From assembly GCA_910577665.1 (NCBI GenBank), contig CAJTOJ010000002.1:1-64000 (forward strand): a DNA stretch of 64,000 bases, read 5' to 3'. The notes beneath the pieces are model-generated. The model saw only the letters and a program-made list of their open reading frames with translations. It made no database searches and was not told where the DNA came from. This stretch comes from an uncultured Acetatifactor sp. (GTDB lineage Bacteria > Bacillota > Clostridia > Lachnospirales > Lachnospiraceae). Positions 9,067-18,221 of this stretch are shown here, piece after piece (position 1 is the stretch's first letter; every line of letters starts with the position of its first letter). Made by a program: the position numbers and the translations under genes.

Positions 9067-9300
9067 CTACCTGTATTCATGCCCCCATTCCCTGTTTTTC
9101 TTGGTTTCCCGCACAGCTTCTTCCAGCTGCTCAACATAGGAATCCTCCGGCTTCTACGCTGCCACATAGTCCAGAAATGCCTTTAACTCCCTGCTGACAT
9201 CATCCATTGTCCCATCTGCGTTCAGAAATATCTTTACGGCTTCGTCCCCCTTTGAAATACTGTTGTCTTCTTTATAGATATTTTCATAAGTGGAGATCTT
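9067..9300 (-). pseudogene. Rpn-like PD-(D/E)XK family remnant (internal/C-terminal segment)
   Basis: Translating the minus strand from 9300 gives TYENIYKEDN, KGDEAVKIFLNADGT, MDDVSRELKAFLDYVA, then an in-frame TAG, then KPEDSYVEQLEEAVRE and NREWGHEYR before a final stop. This order (FLN-DGT, DVS-ELKAFLDYV, EDS-x-LEEAV, NREWR) is the conserved central part of Rpn-type proteins of Lachnospiraceae, as I know it. There is a nonsense codon in the middle, no start, and no repeat tail, so it is a dead fragment. It ends abruptly at a palindromic repeat beginning about 9301. Confidence 0.65.
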
Positions 9301-9316
9301 GCCTCACAGCATTTTT

Positions 9317-9382
9317 ATTCCCGCGAGCAATGAGCCAAGTGCTGTGCTGGCACGAGCATTTGGCGAATGCCGCGAGGGTCAA
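9317..9382 (+). repeat. Small interspersed repeat, family 4 copy 1
   Basis: A 66-bp segment starting ATTCCCGCGAGCAATGAGCC and ending AGGGTCAA, with imperfect dyad symmetry (CCCGCG...GCCAA against TTGGC...CGCGAGGG). A diverged copy with the same ends lies on the minus strand at 30856-30919, inside a larger mobile element. Confidence 0.55.
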
Positions 9383-9442
9383 TACCCCGCAGCTTGCTGC
9401 GTTGGAAGATTGATGCCCCGCCAGCTTGCTGCGGGGTAATTG
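9383..9442. repeat. Palindromic hairpins with AGCTTGCTGCGGGG core
   Basis: Two adjacent units, CCCCGCAGCTTGCTGCG and CCCCGCCAGCTTGCTGCGGGG minus its last base, can each fold as GC-rich hairpins. They lie between the end of the broken acetyltransferase (9473) and the Rpn remnant (9300). This looks like repeat extragenic palindrome material. Confidence 0.5.
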
Positions 9443-9472
9443 ACTGAGACCTTTTTATCCTGCGAAACCAGT

Positions 9473-10276
9473 TTACTCTCGCTCTCGCAAAACATGCCAC
9501 ACGTCGTCACCGCAAAACCACATTTTCGATATAATCCTTCTGGATTATCGGCATTTTCGCATTCTCCTGATACCGTAACAAATCTCGCCGCTTTTCTCAT
9601 TCTCCACAACAACTCTAACACAAGATAACTCCCTAATCCACGTCTACGATAATCCTTTGATACCTGAACCCATTCCAATACACCCTCTCCAATCTCACGG
9701 TCCAGTTCGGCAATCCCAGTTGCTACAATTTTTCAACTCAAAAGTTCAGCCAGTGGGAAGCATATGGGTGAAAATCGTGCTTGCACAAATTTTCATCCAT
9801 TGCTTTCCACTGAGGGAATGCCCACCTATGAGCAAAAAGAAGCTGCGTAGGCAGCGGGGAGTGCCGAAAGGCACGATTTTGCGAATGGGCATAAGCTGAA
9901 CTTTTCTTTTACAATCATCCCTAACAGCCAGCCAAAGTTCTGAACTATACTGTCTTCTGGTTAAATAATCCTGCATTTCCGACATTGCAATACCAATGTT
10001 TTCATAGCAACTGTTAATATGCTCCACAAATTCGGGCAGAGAGGATTTATAAAGAGAATAGCCCTCTGGCAATGACACAGGCTTCACTTCCAGCATATGA
10101 TGTTGCAAACGAAAGTATGGTTCATCTATATATCGCTTCAGCAACTCTGTATTGAACTCACTGTCATGTAAAATTTTCATATTATCTGGAATGGAGATAC
10201 AGACTGCTTTCCAATATGGGATAGACGATGCGCGGCATGGATTTTCTAAATATTGTTTCTTTGTTACTGTGTCCAT
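9473..10276 (-). pseudogene. GNAT-family acetyltransferase split by a mobile element and frameshifted
   Basis: The 5' part (MDTVTKKQYLENPC to WLAVRDDCKRK, from the ATG at 10276) is interrupted by the family 1 element at 9740-9905. After the element the frame resumes with IVATGIAELDREIGEGVLEW and QVSKDYRRRGLGSYLV, the acetyl-CoA-binding motif A, then NADNPEGLYRKCGF. A second lesion follows: at a four-T run (plus 9514-9517) the frame shifts. In the alternate frame the expected end GDDVWHVLRERE is followed by TAA at 9473. The gene is thus broken twice. The ancestral protein would be about 210 residues. It overlaps no neighbour and follows the intact acetyltransferase by 22 bp. Confidence 0.85.
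9740..9905 (-). repeat. MITE-like element, family 1 copy B, inside an acetyltransferase gene
   Basis: 166 bp bounded by AAAAGTTCAGC and GCTGAACTTTT, a perfect 11-bp terminal inverted repeat. The interior is the reverse complement of copies A (2325-2505) and C (30528-30699). On the minus strand it runs straight out of the acetyltransferase reading frame and adds foreign codons before a stop. The coding interruption shows that the element moved into this site. No unambiguous target duplication is visible. Confidence 0.85.
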
Positions 10277-10298
10277 GAATTACCCTATCTCCAAAAGA

Positions 10299-10814
10299 CT
10301 AAAGCAAAACCTCATATAAATATTCTTCCATGCTAATATCGGTGCCTCTTTTTTTATATGTTTTTTCAGTGACAATTCTTCCACCGCATTTCACCGCAAC
10401 ACGATTTGAGGGAACATTTTCTTTGCTAACCCAAATAGTAACTTTTTCTGCACCTTGGGTACGTGCATACTCAATCATTCCCTGCGCTATTTCAGTGGCA
10501 TATCCTCGACACCAGAAATCCTTATGTACGCAATAAGCAATATCATAGATTCTTTTATCTTCACTAATCATAAAACTGCAGGTTCCTATACGCTGCTTTG
10601 AGCCTTTCAACACCGGAATTAAATAACAGCACTCTTCGTCTTCTCCAAGTACCTCTAATTCTTTTATATATCCAAGGTCAATCTCTTCTTTTGACTCGTC
10701 AAGTAAATATTTACCCATCTCAGGGTCATTCCATATACTATAGGCCCATAGTGCATCTTCTTTTATAAAACCCCGCAATAGAAGCCTTGAAGTTTCAATC
10801 GGTTTTATTTCCAT
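10299..10814 (-). CDS. GNAT N-acetyltransferase, RimJ/RimL-like
   Basis: A 171-residue intact GNAT (Acetyltransf_3 type): it opens with IETSRLLLRGF, the typical RimJ/RimL start, and carries YDIAYCVHKDFWCRGYATEI, where the R/Q-x-x-G-x-A loop binds acetyl-CoA, then NVPSNRVAVKCGG. Relatives acetylate N-termini of ribosomal proteins or small molecules; here the substrate is unknown. A purine-rich GAAAGGAAATC site precedes the ATG at 10814. It is the only intact one of three acetyltransferase genes between 8.6 and 10.8 kb. Confidence 0.85.
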   Translation of the reverse strand: MEIKPIETSRLLLRGFIKEDALWAYSIWNDPEMGKYLLDESKEEIDLGYIKELEVLGEDEECCYLIPVLKGSKQRIGTCSFMISEDKRIYDIAYCVHKDFWCRGYATEIAQGMIEYARTQGAEKVTIWVSKENVPSNRVAVKCGGRIVTEKTYKKRGTDISMEEYLYEVLL

Positions 10815-10938
10815 TTTGATTTCCTTTCAAACATCTTTCAGTTTTGTCTCATACAATCCATCTGCCTTTTAGCCGTCATTTATGGTATGTATGGTTCTCC
10901 ATAATAACCCCAAGTGCGAAAAATATCATAGTATTCTT

Positions 10939-11211
10939 TTAGGCAGAACCCGGAAATGCTCTGCCTGAAATAGTTATCTTATTTCTTTCAAGTACATTTC
11001 TGCAGTTTCGGAATTTGTAAACTCTGTTCCATATTGGGCAGAAATCATCCGGAATCTGCTCCACATCACAATCCCGGTATTCATCCAGGCAATTCTTCAT
11101 AATCCACACCAGAATAATCTTCTCCGAAAGCAGCCGCTTACAGGCCGCATCGTAACCGGCTTTCTCGTCAGCCACACGAATATTCTTCGCAATGGCCATG
11201 CGTATATTCAT
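10939..11211 (-). pseudogene. Rpn-like PD-(D/E)XK family remnant (N-terminal segment)
   Basis: The 90-codon frame starts MNIRMAIAKNIRVADEKAGY and continues ACKRLLSEKIILVWIMKNC and LDEYRDCDVEQI, which is the conserved N-terminus of Rpn-type proteins. The frame then departs from the family and stops at 10939. A good ribosome-binding site (GGGAGGTAAAG) precedes the ATG at 11211, so a short peptide could still be made. The nuclease core is lost. Confidence 0.65.
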
Positions 11212-11359
11212 GACTTTACCTCCCGCGCCTCCTTACATTTTATCATAATCTGTCCTAACAGGACACCCATATTTTACTTTCACTTCAAAATAACCGGCTT
11301 ATTCGAGCATTTATGTATATAATTGCTGTGAACTGTAACCTGCTATACTACAGGTAATA

Positions 11360-12219
11360 TCATTTACGATACCAAGCAGGTATTATATTTCGCATATTGT
11401 CATACCACTCCAAGACCTCTTTGGCCTGCCCAAGCATCGTATCCACTTCCTCCTGCCCAAAAGGTATCGCCCAGTATACAGATGAAAGAGTATTGCTGGA
11501 AATGTATAGCGCAAGCAGCTTCCAGAAATTCTGAGAGGCTTCGTTGTCAAAGTATCCATTTACCATTCCGGATGCAAAGAGCGGAGATCTCTGTGCGCAC
11601 CACACGATACGGTTAAATTCCTCCCATGGATCCCCATAATCATTTCGGTTAAAGTCAATGATGTGAAGCCGCCCATTGCTTATCATCATGTTTCCAATGT
11701 GGTAATCGCCATGCTGGTATACCTGCGGCCTGTTTTTCAACAAATGGCGGTTCTCATTTATGTAATCTATAAACGCCTGTCCATTCTCATACTTGACGGG
11801 ACACTCTCTGTACTTTTGGATATTGCGATCCAGTTTCTGCTGAAAACGGGATGCCAGTCCTCCTGCTTTGCCGGAGCCGGTATGGAGTGAATTTTGCGGA
11901 GAATCCGGCCCGCTTCAAGGCCATATGCATACTGCTCCGTGTCAGAATAGCCGCAGATAACTGCTTCGGCATCTTCGCCGTCAATCCAGCTCTGAATGGA
12001 GTAAACACCCGCCGTACATATGCCAAATTCGATTGGCCGGCACATGGGTACTCCGAGTGCGGAAACCATTTTCATCCTGTTAAATTCGGACTGTTTGACA
12101 TCATGTTGCGTGATATCAGAAATCCGTAGAAGATACTTTGTACCGTTCTCATCGGTGACACAATATTTTTTATCATTTGACCAGCCTTTGTTTATATATT
12201 CCTTTGTTACAAAGTTCAT
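11360..12219 (-). pseudogene. APH-family phosphotransferase, frameshifted
   Basis: From the ATG at 12219 (GGAGGG upstream) the product reads as an aminoglycoside phosphotransferase/choline-kinase-like protein: N-lobe with KYLLRISD, then IQSWIDGEDAE. After the four-T run (plus 11843-11846) the frame breaks. The C-lobe is in the other frame with the catalytic loop YQHGDYHIGNMMI and the metal-binding IDFNRNDYGDPWEEF, ending at 11360. Restoring one T joins the halves into about 286 residues with no missing motif. The family phosphorylates antibiotics, choline, homoserine or sugars, so resistance should not be assumed. Confidence 0.85.
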
Positions 12220-12356
12220 CTGTGACCCTCCGACGAATGCTGCCATGATACGGGTTCTCCATAAAACCTCAAGGCAGTTAAATATTATCCCTTTGAGCAA
12301 AGCCAAGCATAAAACAACCTGTCCGCCATGCTGACAGACATCTATTCGCTTATGCC

Positions 12357-13382
12357 CTACAATACACCGCTTTCCAAAATGGAAAAGGAAATTTTTTCGC
12401 AATTTATTTCCGCTTCTGCCCCATATGGCAGAACACAGACAGGAGAAGAATGTCCGAAATTCACTCCATAAATAACCGGAAGCTTCCCCTGTCCCAATTG
12501 GGATAACACATCTCTTACTGTCTCCTTCTGTCTGGTAAAGGTGGTATTTTCACTTGCTTTTCCCAGAATCATTCCGTTTATTTCTCCCAGTGCTCCAATT
12601 CTATCAAGCCACCTTAGGAAATCCTCAATGGCCAAAGGCGTAAAGAACTCGGGAATATCTTCCAAAAAAAGAATGGTATCCCTAAAATCCTCTGCATCAA
12701 GTGCCAGCGGCGTATTTCCCAGCTCCTTCAGCCCGGTATGACCGCCAAACAGCCTGCCCTTCACCGTTCCCTCTCCTTGAATAAGTTCATATCCATTGTT
12801 CGGATAATAAGTACGCCTGTGAAGCGGATCGAAATAATCCACCTCTTCATAGGTCCATTCCTTTGAAGGTTCAATTACACCTATTTCTGAATCAGAAAAA
12901 AGCACCTTTTCAAACCACTTCCTGCTATATAGGTGCCAGCCCTGTGCTTCTGCCAAGGGAGATAACAGATTACAGCCGTAAAAAGAAGACAAACCACAAT
13001 GATAGGCGAGGATATGCAAATTCATAACATCAGAATAACCTATGAATATTTTGGGGTAAGTACGGATTCGGGATGACTCAATATAGGGTATGATTCTTAT
13101 ACTGTCATTACCTCCCACACTGGCAATAATGGCTTTCACATCGGCATTTTCAAATGCCCACATAATGTCTTCTGCCCGCGCTTCTGGGTTTTCAGACAGA
13201 TAAGCAGAGCCCCTAAGCGCATTCGGCGCAGGGAGCACCTTCAGCCCTGTCTCCTGCAGATATGTAACACCCAGCTGGTATTTCCAACGAATCTTGGCAT
13301 CTCCGGCCCAGCCATGGCAGGGGCTGACCACCGCAATGGTATCTCCTCTGCAGAGCTTTGGAGGTTTTCGCAATTCTTTCAT
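12357..13382 (-). CDS. S66-family LD-carboxypeptidase (LdcA/MccF-like)
   Basis: 341 residues. Features: an N-terminal GDTIAVVSPCHG, ADVKAIIASVGGNDSIRIIPYI around the nucleophile Ser, IGYSDVMNLHILA, and a C-terminal domain with LFGGHTGLKELGNTP and YGVNFGHSSP. These fit the Ser-Glu-His catalytic architecture of S66 peptidases. LdcA trims the D-Ala from murein tetrapeptides in the cytoplasm during recycling; MccF relatives cleave microcin C. Context does not separate the two. The ATG at 13382 was chosen because the family begins close to this point; the frame continues upstream into the 3' end of rlmH. Confidence 0.85.
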   Translation of the reverse strand: MKELRKPPKLCRGDTIAVVSPCHGWAGDAKIRWKYQLGVTYLQETGLKVLPAPNALRGSAYLSENPEARAEDIMWAFENADVKAIIASVGGNDSIRIIPYIESSRIRTYPKIFIGYSDVMNLHILAYHCGLSSFYGCNLLSPLAEAQGWHLYSRKWFEKVLFSDSEIGVIEPSKEWTYEEVDYFDPLHRRTYYPNNGYELIQGEGTVKGRLFGGHTGLKELGNTPLALDAEDFRDTILFLEDIPEFFTPLAIEDFLRWLDRIGALGEINGMILGKASENTTFTRQKETVRDVLSQLGQGKLPVIYGVNFGHSSPVCVLPYGAEAEINCEKISFSILESGVL

Positions 13383-13467
13383 CCGTTTTCCCTCTTTTCC
13401 TGTTTCAGCCAGCTTTTTTGTCGTTCCCGGCCGCCTTTCTTCGGAATTGTTCTGGAATATTTCGCCC

Positions 13468-13947
13468 TTACTTATGGTACGGCTGCCCATGCAGAATCCG
13501 GTAAGCCCGGTAAATCTGTTCACACAATATCACCCGCATCAACTGGTGTGGAAAAGTCATATCCGAAAAACTCACTGCCTGGTCAGAGCGCCTTAACACC
13601 TTCTCATGAAGCCCCAGGGAACCGCCGACCACAAAGACTATATGGCTTCGTCCACCCAGTCCCACTTTGTGAATGGCATCTGCAAACAGCTCAGAAGTAT
13701 AACGCTTCCCCTGGATCTCCAGTGTATACACATATGCACCTTCTGGCATTTTTGACAATATCCTGTCAGCTTCCTTCTCCTTGATCTGATCTTCTTGTGT
13801 TGCACTGGCCCCATCCGGGGTCTTCTCATCAGCTACCTCCAGGATCTCCAGACTACAATACCTGCCCAGACGCTTGACATATTCCCCTACAGCCTCCCTG
13901 TAGAAGCTTTCCTTGATCTTCCCCACACACAATATGGTAATCTTCAT
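13468..13947 (-). CDS. rlmH: 23S rRNA pseudouridine(1915) N3-methyltransferase
   Basis: 159 residues, the exact family length. The SPOUT methyltransferase knot is seen in HIVFVVGGSLGLHEKV, and the C-terminal SFSDMTFPHQLMRVILCEQIYRA with QPYHK at the end is diagnostic of RlmH. It methylates pseudouridine 1915 in helix 69 of 23S rRNA using S-adenosylmethionine. The start (MKITILCVGK) has GGGGG upstream at a suitable distance. The S66 peptidase gene follows 85 bp downstream. A terminator-like hairpin lies just upstream at 14062-14094. Confidence 0.97.
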   Translation of the reverse strand: MKITILCVGKIKESFYREAVGEYVKRLGRYCSLEILEVADEKTPDGASATQEDQIKEKEADRILSKMPEGAYVYTLEIQGKRYTSELFADAIHKVGLGGRSHIVFVVGGSLGLHEKVLRRSDQAVSFSDMTFPHQLMRVILCEQIYRAYRILHGQPYHK

Positions 13948-14061
13948 ATATCCCCCTGTCCGTTTCATTAGAGGATATATACCTCTTCTTTGGACATCCA
14001 TTCCTTTTAGAAGTTTACTTCCAAACTTCCAAACATGCCACTTCAGCGACACAAACAATAG

Positions 14062-14094
14062 GAGAAAAAGAAACCAGGCCCCCATGTTCCCTGG
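14062..14094 (-). terminator. Candidate terminator between the zinc-ribbon gene and rlmH
   Basis: On the minus strand a 5-bp CCAGG/CCTGG stem (14074-14078 with 14090-14094), extendable by C/G pairs in the loop, is followed by TTTCTTTTTC. It would end the transcript of the gene at 14207-15223. Confidence 0.5.
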
Positions 14095-14206
14095 TATGCT
14101 GTCTTGCCCTCACTTCACCAGTCAGCCCCGTAAATGTGAGTTAGCCCTTAGGCCTACCTGGAAACTGTCACAGAGACCTGGACAGATCCTTTTCACCAAT
14201 ATCCCC

Positions 14207-15223
14207 TTATGATTCACCACTTTCCCCGAAAACCATCTCATAGACCTGGTCATCCACCAACTGGTCCAGGAAATCCTGGTCCAGGTTCATGAACTGGCGG
14301 TTCAGCTTCTCCTTGATAGAAGCTGTCCTGTTGAAATACTTCACTTCTTCCGGCTCAGACACGCAGGAGAGTTCCTCGTCTATTTCCCCTGCCTTCAAGT
14401 TATCCCTGCACCAGCCAAGCAGTGTACTGCGCAGGGAATTCTCGGATTCTGCCTTTTTGGCAAAAAATTTTGCGTTTTTCATGGATATGATGCCTGCAAT
14501 CACGAAGAGAAGGAAGATGACGCCCATGACACCATAGACCAGGTAGGGATTGCCAATCTGGAAGGGAAGTACCTCCAGAAAACCAAGCACGACTATCGCG
14601 ATACCCAGTACTCCCGTAATGGTGAGAACCCAGGCAGAGGATCTGTTGTCATCTGCCTTCTGGGAACTATCCTGGTACAGGGATGAACTTCCCGTAGTCC
14701 TGGAGACAGTGTCTGCTTCCTGGAGTTTCTGTGCCGCATTGTCCCTGGATTCCTCTGCCCCGGCCTTGCCTGCCTCCTGGCCACCTGCCATCCCGGTCTC
14801 CTGGCTATCTGTCCCGGAATCTTGCGTCCCAAAGTTCCCAGTCCCCTGGCTTTCTGCTGCCCTGTACTCTTCCAGGCAGGAAGAATCTTCCCCTTTTGCA
14901 TCTTCCCCTGTCATATCTGCTGCACAGACTGCCTTCTGCTCCTGCTCCTTCACCAAAAATACCCGCATCAGAACTGCTGCCTTTTCCAGAACCTGGTCCG
15001 GAACAGACAGGTCATAACTGTCCTCTGTCTCATCATACTGGATTTCCACGCCTTCTATCCCGCTGTAGTCCAGGAATTCTGCCAGCATGGCCATCTCTTC
15101 CTCCGTACCGAAGGTCAGAGGATGCTTCTCTTCTGGCAAGGTTTCCACCAGTTCACAGCCGCAGTCGGCACATGCCCGGAACCCTTCCCTATACTCGCTT
15201 TTGCATTTTGGACACCATGGCAT
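14207..15223 (-). CDS. Zinc-ribbon membrane protein, function unknown
   Basis: 338 residues. The N-terminus holds a CPKCKSEYREGFRACADCGC zinc ribbon (four Cys in CxxC pairs). Then comes a DUF2007-like region (EFLDYSGIEGVEIQY), a long acidic/Ser/Gln/Gly-rich linker (about residues 125-185), and two hydrophobic helices (GVLGIAIVVLGFLEVLPF and LVYGVMGVIFLLFVIAGII). The C-terminal cytosolic domain is predicted helical and acidic. I do not recognise a precise family. The start at 15223 has GGAAGG upstream. The linker composition suggests a flexible spacer. Confidence 0.7.
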   Translation of the reverse strand: MPWCPKCKSEYREGFRACADCGCELVETLPEEKHPLTFGTEEEMAMLAEFLDYSGIEGVEIQYDETEDSYDLSVPDQVLEKAAVLMRVFLVKEQEQKAVCAADMTGEDAKGEDSSCLEEYRAAESQGTGNFGTQDSGTDSQETGMAGGQEAGKAGAEESRDNAAQKLQEADTVSRTTGSSSLYQDSSQKADDNRSSAWVLTITGVLGIAIVVLGFLEVLPFQIGNPYLVYGVMGVIFLLFVIAGIISMKNAKFFAKKAESENSLRSTLLGWCRDNLKAGEIDEELSCVSEPEEVKYFNRTASIKEKLNRQFMNLDQDFLDQLVDDQVYEMVFGESGES

Positions 15224-15325
15224 ACCGTCTACCTTCCTTTTTCCCGGGGTATCCGGCATCTGTCTGCGCCACCGGACAAATCCGGTTCTCCCCTCAAGAT
15301 CTGCAGACAAACCCGGAAGTTTTCA

Positions 15326-15625
15326 TCAGTATTCGTAATCCATACAGGCCCTGTCGCAGGTGACACTCCTCACATACTTCCCTGCCTCCACATGAGCCGG
15401 ATGATTCTGATAGGTCGTCAAAGCATCCACTGTCTCAAATTCGGAAACCAGGGCCACATCCCGGTTGCTGGTAGGCTGAGCATTCTGCAACAGCTCTATC
15501 TTCACTGTCCCGGGAACCAGTTCCTTGATCGGCTCTAACAGTTCCTTCATCTTCTGTCCGGCTTCCCTTTTCTCTGTGTCAGAAAGGCCCTCCACAAAAT
15601 TCCACAGCACAATATGTCTGACCAT
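15326..15625 (-). CDS. Dabb-family (stress-responsive alpha/beta barrel) protein
   Basis: 99 residues, a single Dabb domain: MVRHIVLWNF strand, an amphipathic helix, VPGTVKIELLQNAQPTSNRDVALVSEF, and the typical YQNHPAHVEAGKYVRSV end. Dabb proteins form dimeric ferredoxin-like barrels; some are stress-induced, others are enzymes of polyketide or aromatic metabolism. Nothing in the neighbourhood specifies a substrate. GAGGAGG precedes the ATG at 15625. Confidence 0.88.
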   Translation of the reverse strand: MVRHIVLWNFVEGLSDTEKREAGQKMKELLEPIKELVPGTVKIELLQNAQPTSNRDVALVSEFETVDALTTYQNHPAHVEAGKYVRSVTCDRACMDYEY

Positions 15626-15744
15626 ATGGTTCCTCCTCACCTGCTTACAATTCATCTGTCTCTTCACTGCCACCTGGCCGTCCCTTGGGTGCCGGATTTC
15701 ACTGCCGTCTTGCCGGCACCTCACGGCAGGCTATGACTGGCAGG

Positions 15745-17130
15745 TCACTTGCTGCTCAAATATTCGTCTATCCCTTTCGCTGCCGCCTTTCCGGCTCCCA
15801 TAGCCAGAATGACGGTGGCAGCTCCTGTGACGGCATCTCCTCCAGCATAAACGCCTTCCTTGGTGGTCTTGCCGTTTTCTTCCTGGGCCACAATGCATTT
15901 CCACTTGTTGGTCTCCAGACCTTCTGTGGTGGAGGAGATCAAAGGGTTGGGAGAAGTTCCCAGAGACATGATCACCGTGTCCAGCTCCATCACGAACTCC
16001 GAACCGGGTACCTCCACCGGACGTCTGCGCCCGGAGGCATCCGGCTCTCCTAACTCCATCCGGATACATTTCATGCCTGTGACCCAGCCTTTTTCATCGG
16101 CATAGATCTCCACAGGGTTGGTCAGAAGGTCAAAAATGATCCCTTCCTCCTTGGCATGGTGAACTTCCTCCACTCTGGCAGGCAGTTCTTCCTCACTTCT
16201 ACGGTATACAATATGTACCTCTGCCCCCAGTCTGAGTGCTGTCCTGGCAGCATCCATGGCCACATTGCCTCCGCCTACCACGGCCACCTTCTTACTCTCC
16301 ATAATAGGAGTATGGGAATCCTTGTCAAAGGCTTTCATCAGATTGCTTCTGGTGAGATACTCATTGGCAGAGAATACGCCATTGGAATTCTCTCCTGGGA
16401 TTCCCATAAATTTAGGCAGGCCTGCACCAGAGCCGATGAATACGGCCTCAAACCCTTCTTCACCCAGCAGCTCATCAATGGTGACAGCTTTTCCCACCAC
16501 CACATTGGTCTCAATCTTCACACCCAGGGCTTTCACGTTCTCAATCTCTTTGGCTACCACATCGTTTTTTGGCAAACGGAATTCGGGAATGCCATAGACC
16601 AGCACACCCCCGGGTTCATGGAGGGCCTCAAAGATCGTCACCTCATAGCCCATCTTGGCCAGATCCCCTGCACAGGTAAGACCCGCCGGTCCGGAACCGA
16701 TCACGGCTACTTTCTTCCCCTTCTGCTCTGCTGCCCCCTGGGGTTTGATTCCGTTCTCCCTGGCCCAGTCCGCCACAAACCGCTCCAGCTTGCCAATAGA
16801 AACAGGGTCTCCCTTGATGCCCCGGATACATTTCCCCTCGCACTGGCTCTCCTGGGGACACACACGGCCACACACCGCAGGAAGGGCACTGGCCTTGCTG
16901 ATGATCTGGTAAGCCTCCTCAATCTCTCCTTCCTTCACCTTCTGGATGAAGGCCGGGATGTCAATGGCCACCGGGCAACCTTTCACACACTGGGCATTCT
17001 TACAGTTGATACATCTGGAAGCCTCCTGCATGGCTTCCTCCTTGTCATATCCCAGACATACTTCCTCAAAATTGGCAGCACGCTCCCTGGCATCCTGTTC
17101 CCTTACAGGGATTCTTGTCAAAACATCCAT
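15745..17130 (-). CDS. nfnB: NfnB/GltA-type NADPH-dependent flavoprotein subunit
   Basis: 461 residues. The N-terminal region binds two [4Fe-4S] clusters (CINCKNAQCVKGCP at about 40-53; CGRVCPQESQCEGKC at about 87-101). An FAD Rossmann motif follows (VIGSGPAGLTCAGDLA, about 145) and an NADPH Rossmann motif (VVGGGNVAMDAARTAL). This is glutamate-synthase small-subunit architecture. With an NfnA-like subunit encoded immediately upstream and no GltB-like large subunit nearby, I infer NfnB of the electron-bifurcating NADH-dependent ferredoxin:NADP+ oxidoreductase. It would couple ferredoxin and NADH oxidation to NADP+ reduction. Annotation as NADPH-glutamate synthase small chain is the main alternative. 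Confidence 0.88.
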   Translation of the reverse strand: MDVLTRIPVREQDARERAANFEEVCLGYDKEEAMQEASRCINCKNAQCVKGCPVAIDIPAFIQKVKEGEIEEAYQIISKASALPAVCGRVCPQESQCEGKCIRGIKGDPVSIGKLERFVADWARENGIKPQGAAEQKGKKVAVIGSGPAGLTCAGDLAKMGYEVTIFEALHEPGGVLVYGIPEFRLPKNDVVAKEIENVKALGVKIETNVVVGKAVTIDELLGEEGFEAVFIGSGAGLPKFMGIPGENSNGVFSANEYLTRSNLMKAFDKDSHTPIMESKKVAVVGGGNVAMDAARTALRLGAEVHIVYRRSEEELPARVEEVHHAKEEGIIFDLLTNPVEIYADEKGWVTGMKCIRMELGEPDASGRRRPVEVPGSEFVMELDTVIMSLGTSPNPLISSTTEGLETNKWKCIVAQEENGKTTKEGVYAGGDAVTGAATVILAMGAGKAAAKGIDEYLSSK

Positions 17131-17266
17131 TTATTGTTATCCCTCCATATTCTTCGTTTTCTGTTGGCTCACTGTAGCTTCCTCCTTCTGGCTGACCACC
17201 ACAATGCTTTCTGCAGACGGAAGGTGGGAATACCGTAAAGCTGTACGGTCTATTCCAACATAGGAC

Positions 17267-18148
17267 TCACGCCCCACAGTTTCCACATCCGCCATGGTGG
17301 GTATCGCCCTCCTGCAGTTTTAAGATGGATCTTCCTTCCTGGGTCTTATACATCTGCTGACGTCTCATTGCTTCATCAAAGTTCACGGCATGGCCGTCAA
17401 ACTCCGGACCGTCCACACAGGCAAATTTTACTTTGCCATCCACGGTCACGCGGCAGGCACCGCACATACCCGTGCCATCCACCATAATGGGATTCAAGCT
17501 GACCACTGTGGGAAGGTTCAGTTCCTTTGTCAAGAGACATACGAACTTCATCATGATCATGGGGCCGATGGCAATACATACATCATACTTTTTTCCCTCT
17601 GCCACCAGATCCTTGATGGTCTGGGTCACCATGCCGCTTCTGCCATAGGAACCGTCGTCCGTAGTCACATAGAGATTACCAGCTACAGCTTTCATCTCCT
17701 CCTCCAGGATCAGCAAATCCTTCGTCTTGCTGCCCACAATCACATCAGCTGCCACCCCGTTCTCATGGAGCCATTTTACCTGGGGGTACACCGGGGCTGC
17801 TCCCACACCGCCTGCCACAAACAGGATTCTCTTCTCTCTAAGCGCTGCCAGATCCTCTTTCACCAGTTCCGAAGGGCAGCCCAGAGGACCTGCAAAATCC
17901 TGGAAAGAATCCCCCTCCTCCAGACCGGCCATCATCTGGGTACCTGCACCCACGCTCTGGAACACTATGGTGACGGTTCCCTTTTCCCTGTCATAGTCAC
18001 AGATAGTCAGCGGAATCCGCTCTCCCTCCTGATCCATCCGCACAATGACAAACTGTCCCGGCTGACAGGATTTCGCCACCCTGCCTGCCTCCACATCCAT
18101 CAGATAAATGTTTGTGGTCAATTCCCTTTTTTTTGTAATCTTATACAT
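17267..18148 (-). CDS. nfnA: NfnA-type ferredoxin-NADP reductase subunit
   Basis: 293 residues of the PyrK/FNR type: FAD-binding PGQFVIVRM and RIPLTICDYD, an NAD-binding LFVAGGVGAAPVYPQ segment, and a C-terminal [2Fe-2S] motif MCGACRVTVDGKVKFACVDG. The extreme C-terminus adds CGNC. The ATG at 18148 is chosen over the adjacent GTG because GGAGG lies 7 nt upstream of it. It is followed 136 bp later by nfnB on the same strand, the order seen in bifurcating transhydrogenases. The complex is cytosolic. Confidence 0.88.
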   Translation of the reverse strand: MYKITKKRELTTNIYLMDVEAGRVAKSCQPGQFVIVRMDQEGERIPLTICDYDREKGTVTIVFQSVGAGTQMMAGLEEGDSFQDFAGPLGCPSELVKEDLAALREKRILFVAGGVGAAPVYPQVKWLHENGVAADVIVGSKTKDLLILEEEMKAVAGNLYVTTDDGSYGRSGMVTQTIKDLVAEGKKYDVCIAIGPMIMMKFVCLLTKELNLPTVVSLNPIMVDGTGMCGACRVTVDGKVKFACVDGPEFDGHAVNFDEAMRRQQMYKTQEGRSILKLQEGDTHHGGCGNCGA

Positions 18149-18221
18149 CACGATACCTCCCTATACACTTCAGCACATACCGCTCCATATCCCAGCAGTA
18201 AAATCCTTTCCTAAAGCCTCT

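Noticed and set aside
11360..12219. Aminoglycoside resistance gene
   Set aside because: The fold is APH-like, but the gene is frameshifted and the family has many non-antibiotic substrates, so no resistance is claimed.
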